Source: Antedon mediterranea (lineage: Eukaryota > Echinodermata > Crinoidea > Comatulida > Antedonidae). Taken from it: a stretch of DNA of 64,000 nt. The position numbers and the translations under genes are program-made. Shown here in pieces: positions 45,306 to 58,200 of this stretch (positions within the stretch are counted from its first letter, which is position 1; every line of letters starts with the position of its first letter). Below the pieces are notes generated by a model, which had not been told where the DNA came from, did no database searches, and worked only from the letters and a program-made list of their open reading frames with translations. The DNA is taken from positions 23,230,365 to 23,294,364 of the forward strand of contig NC_092678.1 in assembly GCF_964355755.1 (NCBI RefSeq), written 5' to 3'.

Positions 45306-46618
45306 TCTGTACAATTAAATCAAATTGAAGTAATAATGTAATCATTTACCAACACACTTATCTTTATTATTCAAGTAACTGATTTTAGATGACTAACAAC
45401 ATGTACTACAAATGTATATATAGAAGATATAAATGATCTCTTGACTTCTACCAAGTCCTTAGAATGAGGTTTACCTGCAGTAGTGTTGTTAAAATACTCA
45501 TATAATCTGTCTTAAAAAATGGGCAGTAAGAGTTACTTCTTTCAAAAATTCTAGGAAAATATACTTCTTTCAGAAAAAGTTTGTTCACACAACATTATCC
45601 CGTTTAATTCTTCTTTTTTTTATGCAACATATCTATATCACTACACCTGGTGAATTGCATTACAACTCATGTTTTTGCGCATTTCTTTGTAATTTTAAAA
45701 CATGGGTTTGTTTACTAAGAATTTTGACTGCTTATGCTGAATACGTTTCAAATGTTAACCAATTGTCAGTGCTGTATCATACGTAAATTTTGAAATACAG
45801 TACAACATATAGTATCACATGTGACATCTATATCACATGTGATACATATCTGATGCTGTATTATAGAATTACATATGATACTAGCATATATGCCATGTGT
45901 GGAAATACAGTACAGAGAATTGGGTATAAATATTAAACAATTAACTACAGATTAAATGATGAGCTTATCTCCTCTTAATAATAATTGTTTACCTGTCTCT
46001 AACAATTTTATGTTATTATTTTACAGCACAATGTATATTTTAAAATGAAGGTAAATACATTGAACTGTAAATACCGAGACCCAACGCATATATATGACAA
46101 CATGTAAGAGGAACAAGGCAAGATAAAAGTGGGATCTCACATAGCATTTCAGAAATTTTCAAAAATCTCACCAAAATAATCTTCAAACCTTAACCTTTTC
46201 AAAAGCTCTCTTTAAAAAGCCCTTTCAAAAATAACTTTACTTTCATCATAGGAAAATTGCAGATATAGTATATCATATTATCATCATATCATAATTCATT
46301 CCTTATATTTGGCAGAGAAGTCATATATTAACATTACTTTAGGAAAACTTACTTACGGTGCAGATGATTAATATTTAAATTAAAAATTCTTGATAGATTA
46401 CAGTGATCAATAAAGTGTATCCCAACCCCACCCAATTGAGGAGGAGGAAACACAACAAATCTACAGAAACTGATTGGTGTCTATAACCACTGTGGGCGGG
46501 GCTTAAATAATCTGACCAATAAAATTACTGCTCCCAGTAGGTACAATTCCTATAGTAATGATAGAGATACCCTTTCCATTTATAAACTCTTTTACTTTAA
46601 ATAACTTCCTTTAAGTTC

Positions 46619-46823
46619 CATTCACACTGTGCCCAAATTCGGTCCGGTGGCCAGAGAAACTTTGAGCTATGTTACAGTTTCCACACACATGCGTTTGTAC
46701 AGAATCTAGAATATGTTAGTCTGAATAGTTGTTAAACACTGCACCCATTTTTAAAAATTTTTCGTTTTAAATCATTTTTTTTTCGGCCGCCGGACCCGAA
46801 TTCGCGCTCAGTGTGAAAGCATC
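46619..46823. mobile_element. TIR element with TTCACACTG ends
   Basis: Left TTCACACTGTGCCCAAATTC and right GAATTCGCGCTCAGTGTGAA are imperfect inverted repeats that continue inward as GGTCCGGTGGCC / GGCCGCCGGACC. No coding capacity. A second element at 51490-51655 has the same outer motif. Confidence 0.65.
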
Positions 46824-47362
46824 TTTACACAGCCTTTATAATACATTGTTTAGAATGTCATCAGATATGAAAACCTATACACAAGGAGTCTATTCTACAA
46901 GATAAAACATATTCCACTTTACTCACTTTTGAAACACTTTGGTATGTATAACGAGTGGCCTATCCATAAATAAATATTCACATTCATACTTTTAAGTCTT
47001 AATTTAAAAATCTACTTACAACAGATCTACAAAGCAATTTTAAAATATCGTAATTTAACATTTATTCATAGATTAATTATCGTATACGGTATATACAATG
47101 TCTAATATCTAAAAATTACGCAATAGCAACCTAGATGATGATGATGACAAACACATTTATTCTGTACATAATCATTTTAGTTTGTAAGATATTAACAAGA
47201 TCAGTGTAGTAGTAATAGTAATATACAATAACAAAATATGAACCTTTTTTATGAACGAAAAAAAGAAAATAAATTCCATTTAAACATGGCAAAACAATAA
47301 AGGCATGATAATTTTTTTAATAAGTTTGATTTCAGAACAATCATGCTTACACTGTTAATATA

Positions 47363-48055
47363 GGATAGATCATAGTGTTAAGCCTTTCCTGGTATCAACT
47401 TGTGCCCATTTACTCTCCTTGGCGGTATTAGGAGATATAGGATAGATCATAGTGTTAAGCCTTTCCTGGTATCAACTAGTGCCCATTTACTCTCCTTGGC
47501 GGTATTAGGAGATATAGGATAGATCATAGTGTTAAGCCTTTCCTGGTATCAACTAGTGCCCATTTACTCTCCTTGGCGGTATTAGGAGATATAGGATAGA
47601 TCATAGTGTTAAGCCTTTCCTGGTATCAACTAGTGCCCATTTACTCTCCTTGGCGGTATTAGGAGATATAGGATAGATCATAGTGTTAAGCCTTTCCTGG
47701 TATCAACTAGTGCCCATTTACTCTCCTTGGCGGTATTAGGAGATATAGGATAGATCATAGTGTTAAGCCTTTCCTGGTATCAACTAGTGCCCATTTACTC
47801 TCCTTGGCGGTATTAGGAGATATAGGATAGATCATAGTGTTAAGCCTTTCCTGGTATCAACTAGTGCCCATTTACTCTCCTTGGCGGTATTAGGAGATAT
47901 AGGATAGATCATAGTGTTAAGCCTTTCCTGGTATCAACTAGTGCCCATTTACTCTCCTTGGCGGTATTAGGAGATATAGGATAGATCATAGTGTTAAGCC
48001 TTTCCTGGTATCAACTAGTGCCCATTTACTCTCCTTGGCGGTATTAGGAGATATG
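47363..48055. repeat. 77-bp tandem repeat, nine copies
   Basis: Unit ATAGGATAGATCATAGTGTT ... GGCGGTATTAGGAGAT, 77 bp, nine copies with almost no variation (the first has CTTGTG for CTAGTG). Recent expansion. Confidence 0.95.
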
Positions 48056-49289
48056 AAAGCAGTAAAAACAAATTTAAAACTAGTACATTTTTTAAAATAA
48101 CTTTAAGCAATGTGTAAATAGTTGTGCACTAAATGGATAACCACAGTTCTCTTATAGTAAAATTTAAAACGGATTTAAAAAATGATAAAAACTTTTTTTT
48201 TCATTATAAACAGTTAAAAATCGCAGTATTACATATTAATTTTGCAATAAAAATCAAGGTAATTTACATAAATTAATAGTAAAAAAAAAATGAAAATAGT
48301 TTTAAAATATTTGTCATTATTTAGTTTTTAAAATTTCCTCATAATTTTATATTTTACGGTATATATAGCATAACTTAGCAGAACATACTATGTATGAATG
48401 ATATACTAATTAACACAGTGCATTATACTCTATTATATTCAATAGCATATACTATAACATACTGTAGTATATTCAATAGCAAATACTATATATGATATAG
48501 AGCATTTTAATAATTCAACAACTTTATAAAATACAGTTTGATGAACTAGTAATCATAGCAAAAAATATAAATGTCCTTAACTGTTTGAAGTATTGTCACA
48601 TCACGATTGTCACTCACTATTTAAATGTCATTGAGTCAAATAAAGTGGTTAAAATAAGTCTAAAAACCTCATTGGAATGTTCATTCTGCCAATTTTATTA
48701 ATTTAAAGTGAATAATTAAATATTTTTCTTGTTTCTTAATATGCCTATATTTTTTTCAGATGTTTTAATTTGCATGGCACGGCACTGTACAGTTAGAGTT
48801 TCAAATAATTACCAAACACACGAATAAAATTAGTTATGAAAACAATTTTTATAAACAAAATTTGTTAAAAGATTATTGTGACTGAATCACAACTCTTTAT
48901 TATCGACAAAATAAAACATTTATTTTACACATAAAACTTACAAGTTATAGGGAGATTAAAAAGTATCAAAAGATGCGGTAATGGTTAAAACAGAGAAAAA
49001 ATAGATTTGTTAACACGATTTAAACTAGCTACAAAGGAATAACCTTGGATGTTTTCACTGTAAAGAATATTGCTTTTGTTGTACATATAACTTTCTTTTT
49101 TCAGTGTATACTTCACAATCAAACAAAAAACCAAACAATTTAGACTTAATATCGGATGGAATTCACATTTTTTTGTAACGGTTCACACCCGTTTTCTTTA
49201 ACATTATCCAACAGAAATTGCAAACGTAAACTTAACCTCACAAATATTTGCGAAATAAACTTAAATTTCTATAAAAATAACGTCGGCTT

Positions 49290-52200
49290 TCATACTAGAC
49301 TCTGCATGGCGTTATTCTCGGCTGCCTCTTCTGCTTTCTTCCTCTTATCACTATACTGACCGATGAACGAGCCGTCTTCATCAAAGTTTCCTGTGATGCC
49401 ATCAGCGTAACCAGCTAGACTGTCCTCATCACTGCTCTCCTCCTCCTCTGGTTCATGTACCGGCAGGTTACCATCCGTACCTCTGTCAACAACAATAACA
49501 ACATTTATTTACTAAAAACTCAAGACAATAATTAATAATGTCGGATATTAAAAGTTTGCGAATTTTATTTTTTGTTTTTTTCTGTTTGTATATTTGTTGA
49601 TATGGATGAAATTTTCCAAAAATAAAATTTATTTATTTATTTATTAAGGTATAAAAAAAACCTCAAATTCCAACTAGCAACAAGAGCTGAAAAGGTTGGA
49701 TTACAATCATTAACTGAGAAGTAAAATACATCAAAGTAGATCTAAACTAAACACTATACATAAAGGATTCGTCCTAAGTGCGGAATAGAAATTGAATACT
49801 TAATTAATCATCAGTGTCAAATCTTTAAAATACACCTTTTTCGGAAAATTGCAGTGTTTATCTGATGATCAGTCCATGTAAAGAACTTTGATTCTTAGAA
49901 ATGGCGTTATATAAATGGTAATTAATTTTATTTTCACATATCTAACAAGCACACGGCTCTCCAATTATAGAATCGGATACCCATGCTTTCTTGACAAAGT
50001 TTCATATGAGGCTTAAGTATTAGCAGTGTATTGGATCTCAGAAAAATAATTCTGTCATTGTAAACATGATTGAACCAAGGACCTTGGAAAATATGGCAAA
50101 CACCAAACCACAGTGCCACTGTATATACATTCAAACCATAGATATTTTAAATTCATTGTAATTAATAATAATAATATTTATTTCCACAAATAATAAAGTA
50201 AAATACAGAGTAGCATAATACTGTAATATATACCACTGATAATGAACATAAATAATATAATGCAAAAAAAGAAGTTGGTATTAAGTGGAAAAGGGACGCC
50301 ACAGCAAGCAAGCTTTAATTTGGGCGCCCCTCTCAATTCATTGTCTTATCTTATTGTGTTTATTAAGTGTTTGAGTGTTTAGTTTTTCATTGTATTTATT
50401 AACAAACTAGTTTATCATTATGTTATTATTATTATTATATATATTATTATATGTTAGTATTATATATGTTGTTATATTGTGGAAATAAACAGAAATTGAA
50501 AAAAAATTGAAGTGTACGTACTTGTTAGGTTTGTATTCTCCAAAGCCTCCTTCATCGTCCTTTAATGGCGCTGACTCCGGATCTCCTCTTAGCTTATCCT
50601 CTTTGTCAGATACTGTGAAAAGAAAATTCAAGAAAACTCAAATGACGTATTTGACTGGTCGCTTACGAGCTTCTCAAACCGCTCACAAAAGATCTACCAT
50701 ACCGACACTGCTTGTATAGAAACAGCAAAAAGTCAGAGGAGCTAGACTTGTTTAAAGCAGACCAGCGAGATAAGCCAAAAGTGACTAGCCCGTAGTTGCT
50801 AACCCAGAGTAGCGTTTATAAGACATTGTATGATGGTTTAGTACTAAAGTCAAGTCCTTAGCAATCATTCTTCACTAGACCACTGGGCATATGTGTGAAT
50901 ATGGCTGCCTAGAGTGGCTTTTACTAGACTAGTGTTCTGGGCTAGTACTTGCCCTGCTCAAGTAGTAGAAAAGAAACTTACCGTTGTACTTTCCACCTTT
51001 CTGACTTCTAACATAGCAGAGGATAAGTAGTATAATCAACAGAAGAAGAATTAGACAGATCATTACAATGAGCCACGGCGCTGCGTGCAAACCACCATCA
51101 TCGACAACAGCACCTACAAAAATAATGGTACAATACAACATAAAAAATAATGGTATAATCCAAGATAAAAACAAATTGGTATAACCCAAGATAAAACAAG
51201 TGGTATATATCCAAAATAAAAAATAATGGTACCACCAAATAAATAAGTGCCAAATAATTTGCGGTGAAATTATTTTTCAACATTTGAATTTCAATTGCAG
51301 CTTAATTGAGAAATTTTCTTAAATAGCTATTTAAAAAAAAAATTAATAAAAATGTTGAAACAGAAGAAAACTTCACTTTATAAACTGAAAAAAATAAAAG
51401 TTAATTTTCCAAAAACCAGCATGCGAATGAAGACACATCAGAAAATGTAAAAAAAAAAAAAAAGAAATGAACCAAAATAATGTATCACTGTAATCTACGT
51501 TCACACTGAGCTAATATAACAGGATAAAAAATCACCAAAATTGTAGGTATCGTTTAAGTGTAAAAATGTGCATTTCGGATTCTGTAAATACTGTACATAT
51601 ACAGTAATGTAGGCCAACATTGTCTGCGGACACCAGACAGGCTCAGTGTGAAAGCAGCTATAGTGACAAAGTCATTAAATTTATCAACTCATCCAAGTGA
51701 GCCACATGAATGAAAAATAAAATCATGTGATATTAGAGAGCTTTAGATTCGCGACAACGGACGACCTAGGAACAAGTTAGGTCAATTTATTGTGCGCAGT
51801 TTGGACGTGCTTTCCTCGCTCTATTCCTGAACCAAGTTTTGGCGTCTTCTAGGTCCAGGTGACAACAAACCACGCATCAAAGCGTAGGTCGTCAGCCATC
51901 GCAAATTCAAAGCTCTCTATTATAAAACCATGAAAGGATTAGTTTCCTTGCTAAGACTCGTTACTCAAATGATGAAAGAAAAGAAGTCATTAATCATTTA
52001 TTTCTCAAAATGTTACCATGTTTGGTAAGGTAGTTCTATGTTGTCTACCTTTAATAGAAAGAGCAGTTAGAAGATAGAATACCTACAACCATGTATACAA
52101 TATAGTTTTATCAACCAGAAAAAACCTCCTTATTCTGAGCATCGGTACTAATGATATTGTAATTTAGTTTTTTCTGCTTTTTTTAGGAAAAAAATTAACC

Positions 52201-55200
52201 TTATAATAATTACAGTAGAACCTGTATTAAGAGGACTCTTTCTTGTAAACCGAAAAATGGAAAATATAGGTTGTAACATTATGGCCAACTAATGTTCAGG
52301 GGACACCCCTATTAAGGGGCATTTTGTTGTAAACATAACGATGGGAAATATAGGTTTTAACATTATGGCCAACTCCTGTTCAGGGGACACTCCTATTAAG
52401 GGGCATTTTGTTGTGAACCTAACGATGGGAAATATAGGTTTTAACATTATGGCCAACTCCTGTTCAGGGGACACTCCTATTAAGGGGCATTTTGTTGTGA
52501 ACCTAACGATGGGAAATATAGGTTTTAACATTATGGCCAACTCCTGTTCAGGGGACACTCCTATTAAGGGGCATTTTGTTGTGAACCTAACGATAGGAAA
52601 TATAGGTTTTACCATTATGGCCAACTCCTGCTCAGGGACACCCCTATTAAGGGGCATTTTGTTGTGAACCTAACGATAGGAAATATAGGTTTTACCATTA
52701 TGGCCAACTCCTGTTCAGGGGACACTCCTATTAAGGGGCATTTTGTTGTGAACCTAACGATGGGAAATATAGGTTTTACCATTATGGCCAACTCCTGTTC
52801 AGGGGACACTCCTATTAAGGGGCATTTTGTTGTGAACCTAACGATGGGAAATATAGGTTTTACCATTATGGCCAACTCCTGTTCAGGGGACACTCCTATT
52901 AAGGGGCATTTTGTTGTGAACCTAACGATGGGAAATATAGGTTTTACCATTATGGCCAACTCCTGTTCAGGGGACACTCCTATTAAGGGGCATTTTGTTG
53001 TGAACCTAACGATGGGAAATATAGGTTTTACCATTATGGCCAACTCCTGTTCAGGGGACACTCCTATTAAGGGGCATTTTGTTGTGAACCTAACGATGGG
53101 AAATATAGGTTTTACCATTATGGCCAACTCCTGTTCAGGGGACACTCCTATTAAGGGGCATTTTGTTGTGAACCTAACGATGGGAAATATAGGTTTTACC
53201 ATTATGGCCAACTCCTGTTCAGGGGACACTCCTATTAAGGGGCATTTTGTTGTGAACCTAACGATGGGAAATATAGGTTTTACCATTATGGCCAACTCCT
53301 GTTCAGGGGACACTCCTATTAAGGGGCATTTTGTTGTGAACCTAACGATGGGAAATATAGGTTTTACCATTATGGCCAACTCCTGTTCAGGGGACACTCC
53401 TATTAAGGGGCATTTTGTTGTGAACCTAACGATGGGAAATATAGGTTTTACCATTATGGCCAACTCCTGTTCAGGGGACACTCCTATTAAGGGGCATTTT
53501 GTTGTGAACCTAACGATGGGAAATATAGGTTTTACCATTATGGCCAACTCCTGTTCAGGGGACACTCCTATTAAGGGGCATTTTGTTGTGAACCTAACGA
53601 TGGGAAATATAGGTTTTACCATTATGGCCAACTCCTGCTCAGGGACACCCCTATTATGGGGCATTTTGTTGTGAACCTAACGATGGGAAATATAGGTTTT
53701 ACCATTATGGCCTCCTCTCGATATCATCGTATGTATATGTGACGTCGTGAATATAGAGGCTTCCGACGGCCGTTGAAATAGAATATTGCAATGGCGTGAG
53801 TAATTTTCGCTAATTTACCATGGTATCTTAAAATTTCGTTTTTACTCAAAATACTATACATTTTGTTTTTATTTGTGTGGGTTTGTGTTAATTTGATACA
53901 TTTAAATAACATGTGTGAATTTCTTGAAAATCGAAATTCCATTTCAGGTCCATTTTAAGGGGACATTTTGTTGGGTTTCGCAGATGTTATCTTAATAGGG
54001 GTTCTACTGTTCATGCAAATGCAAAAATTGGGAAAAAAATTAAATAACAGTAATCTGATACAATTACTGGGTATATACATGCAAAATAATTAATTTTAAT
54101 TTAATGAAAACAAAATAACCATTGGTTAGTAAACAAACAAACATTCAGCAAACATATAACACATAGAACTCACCAACAACAGGGGTTGAACCTGGATAAT
54201 AAAAAACAACAAGGAAAACAAAAATAGACAAAATAATAAACAAGAACATTGACACACAAGTCATAATATAAACAGCTATTGACATCGTTGGGTCACCAGG
54301 TCAATTATTATTGAATAAATTATGTTAATTTTAGCATAGTAATTAAAACAAGTATTTATCTGTCATATTATTAAAGTTTAACATTATATGACAATATCGA
54401 TATTAAAGATAGCAAAGATGATAATGCTGATGATACTGATCAATAATTGATGATATTGATAAAGTTAATGATACTGATCAATAATCGATGATATTGATAA
54501 AGTTAATGATACTGATCAATAATCAAGATAATGTTAAAGTTTATGATACTGATCAATAATCAATGACATTGATAACATTTATGATACTGATCAATAATCA
54601 ATGATATTGATAAAGGTAATGATACTTATCAATAATCAATGATATTGATAAAGTTGATGATACTGATCAATAATCAATGATATTGATCAAGTTGATGATA
54701 CTGATCAATAATTGATGATATTGATAAAGTTGATGATACAGATCAATAATCAAGATGATAATGATAAAGTTAATGATAACGTTGATGAAAATTATTTGCT
54801 AATTTATGAAATGGTAATTAAAATGTTTTAAGATTAACATTTTAAGATGAATGCTTAAATGTATTAAAATAAATGTTTATTAATGAAAGCATGTTAAAAA
54901 TTGCAAACAACAAACATAAAGAAACATAAACCACATTAGTACATTTAGTAACATAAACTCTTGAGCACAAAACTTAGTGATGTTTCAGAAACAAAATACG
55001 TTATTGCTTTAACGTTTTGAATTAGTGTACTTCTTTGAACCTGTATAATATATTATTGGTGGTGGTTTATCAACAACATAACCTTTAAACTTTGACACAT
55101 TAATGTGTTGAAATTGTGTGACCTTTGGTAACCTTTAACCTTTCTTATCTAGAGAGTATTGAACCCAGTGTCTGTCTGAAACCAAATTGTGCTCTGTGTT

Positions 55201-58200
55201 AACATTTAACCTTTTTGTTTCTAAAGTTTAAGCAACTGTTGTAAATGTCTTGAACCAAGCATTCGTCTGAAACTAAATTGTGTTTAGTGCAGCGTCCAAT
55301 AATCATAACCTATAACTTATTATTGTTATTCCAATTAATTATGTATTATTAACATGAGCTCAAAATAATATTAATAATTTAAAAAAAAAACAACAAAAAT
55401 CAACTTTAATTTTGTTGTGAGCTGAAGCGTTAACCAAATAGCGCCTTTAATTTGATTCTGAATATAAACTCACCGAATTGAACATTAGTTACCATAGCCG
55501 ATGTTTCCATTATGGTATCTAAATTAAATTAACGAGTTATTTTTGTAAAATAATCTTAGAGATAATCTTAATTTTATAAATAGATATTATGTTTATTAAT
55601 ATTAGATGCTATATTGATTACCCAACATTACAGTATCTATTAATATTACTGCAGTATTTGTTATATATACTGCAGTAAATATATTGAAATTAAAGTATAT
55701 GATTGATAATTGATGCTTTAACATAGGTATTGCTAAAGCTTGGTTCCCACACAGATACAATGCAAGGACGTAACGCAACGCAACGCACAGTGATTTGACA
55801 AATCACAAAAGATGGATTATTCAAACAGTAGCGTATGATTGGTCTACTTGATTGCGTTGCAGGTACGTCCTTGCGTTGCGTCTCTGTGGGAACCAACCTT
55901 GAAAGGTTGCTTAAGAATGTGCCGTTTGAAAACGGGTTGTTGTGAAGTTTATTTGTGTTATTGTGTTATTGTGTTAAATTAAAGGTAGCATGATGCGGGT
56001 TCTTCTGTTTTAACAATAAAAACATTATTTCATACCCGGATATACACTGGTTGTGGGAATCGTTGAGGCTGAGGAAAGACACAGAACAATAAACAACAAC
56101 AATAAACAACAATTAATATTGACAAAATATACAATTATTACATAATACATTATAATTAGTATAAAAGGTATAATGTTTTAAAAACGCAGTGGGCTGGTAT
56201 AATAAACAAAAGAACATTTCATGACATATAATAATAAAAAGTTGCAATACCAATGATATATATAAAATCAAACAAAATACCAAATTTGACCAAACACATT
56301 TCCATGTAATTCTGTACTGTAAAATGTTTTTTAAATAAATATATATTATATTTTTTACCAGTCGTATGAATTTTCATTCGAATGTATTGTACTGATACCA
56401 ACTAATCTGGCGGCACAGCAATATTGAGTTAATGATATTATAATTGTTTTGTTTTGAATAAAACTAGAATAGAAATATACTCTCATCAAATCATTTGAAT
56501 ATTAAAACATGGAATTATATTGCAGTCAAATACGGTAAATATTACAAATATGTATTAAAAAAGAAATATAATTTTAAAACAAGACTCCGATAAGTGGAAA
56601 ATAGGTAATATATAAAGTGCATAAAACAAAACAAATATATATTTATTTTTAAATAGATTAGTAGAAAAACTGTTATATAGAATAGGAATATTTTTCTATT
56701 ATTTTTTTTTAATTCATACAAAATAAGCATAATTTAAAATTAGGGTAAATTATTCTTGAAAAATGTGTAAATGACAATATAAATTCTGTATGTAAAATTA
56801 GTCATTTAATATCATTTTTGATATTTCTTTCCTATAATAAAGAAATTAGTTGAATGGCCATTAAAATATCATTGCAAAAAGTACCGTACTGTAATAATTA
56901 TGTGCATAGTGCAAAAAAAGATGTTTTATTATATAACTTTTGAACAAAATGCGAGAAAAAATAAAATATTGAAAAAAATTATGTGTATTACTAATGTTGA
57001 GAAAATTAAGATTCAAAATAATCGTCCGAAACCAGGATTTGAACCCAAACCTCCTGTCGGATATGCAAACGCCCTGCCAATAATACCACTGACGTTTACA
57101 ATTTCTTTCATCTTTTGTGTGTATATTGGAAAAGCACTAGTTCTCATATAGATGTATATAATATAGCCCTTCATTTTACAATGACGTCCCAAAGACTAGA
57201 GTGCCTAATAATACTATATTAATTATTCATCTACGGCAGATACAAGCAGGACAAATCATGGAGTAAATCATTACTCCATGGGCCAACCCCATTTAAAAAT
57301 CCTGGATCCATCAAAATTTAACAGAAATTGAATTTTATTTTTTGCTTTATACAAACAATATATAAAATAAAATAAATATTTTACAAAAGAAAATTAATAA
57401 CATAATATGTGATAAACAAGTGTTGATAACTTGACCATTTACGCACATGCATTGTGGGTAATTCAAACTTACCAGGACCAGGCTGGTCTGTGATTGCACC
57501 GGGCAAATCTGACATTTTATAAGTAATAACATTGAATTAATACTACAATACTATGTTTATTGATTTTACAGTCAACTGTCCAAAAATTAACACCCTTTGC
57601 CAGACATATGTTTAAAAAATGTTTGACACTAAATGTTTTTTGAGTCATTTGGTTTAAATTAAAGTTTTAAGAATATTATTTTGTAAGAGTTGACTGTATT
57701 TTATAATAATTTTTAGTGAATTAAATCGAAGCAACTTCTAGTACGAGTAAACTAACAACATAGAATTATAATTGAATCATATGGAATAAAATATATAATA
57801 TTAAAATTTAAAAACAACGAAAAGAAATTGAAATGAAATAATGTAGTATAACTGAAAAATGAAATACAGATTAAAAAAAAGAAAATTATTCAAAATAAAA
57901 TATTTATAAATCATAAATAAAAGTATTTAGAAATGAAAAAAAAAAATTGTAATTACCAATAGAGGGCGGGATACAGAGCTAAATTTTTTATTGTCTCATA
58001 AGACAATTACATTTTTAAAAATAAATCTCTGTCTACATTATCAAATTAGTTTGACAAAAAAAAGTGTGATGTGCTCAATATGGTAGTGATATGACATCAA
58101 CATATCCATATATGGGCACATCCCTTTTATTTTATCACATAAAGTTGATAGTGTAGACAGAGCTTAACAAATGAAAGCTGACGTACCTGCTCCACTGGTA

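Larger units (their letters stand above)
43582..49289. other. Intergenic region between CFAP276 and the L1-family gene
   Basis: 5.7 kb without a supported gene. It contains a 135-bp tandem repeat (44660-45060), a dispersed repeat near 45120-45305, a TIR element (46619-46823) and a 77-bp tandem repeat (47363-48055). The right end is the probable 3' UTR of the L1-family gene, with a minus-strand AATAAA at 48896-48901. Confidence 0.55.
54174..57508 (-). other. Four phase-1 mini-exons of the L1-family stalk
   Basis: 57473-57508 (36 nt, DLPGAITDQPGP), 56036-56068 (33 nt, STIPTTSVYP), 55474-55518 (45 nt, DTIMETSAMVTNVQF) and 54174-54191 (18 nt, STPVV). Each has a good acceptor and donor, a length divisible by three and phase 1 at both ends, as does the FN3 exon before and the membrane exon after. 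Any subset can be skipped without a frame change. Confidence 0.8.

Noticed and set aside
52289-53674. Open frames up to about 350 codons with a 28-residue repeat
   Set aside because: They arise on both strands from the 84-bp tandem array inside a transposon; no start context, splice signals or family match.
56990-57105. tRNA gene
   Set aside because: A and B boxes are present but the acceptor stem cannot pair; a tRNA-derived SINE is the better explanation. The same holds for 5990-6301.
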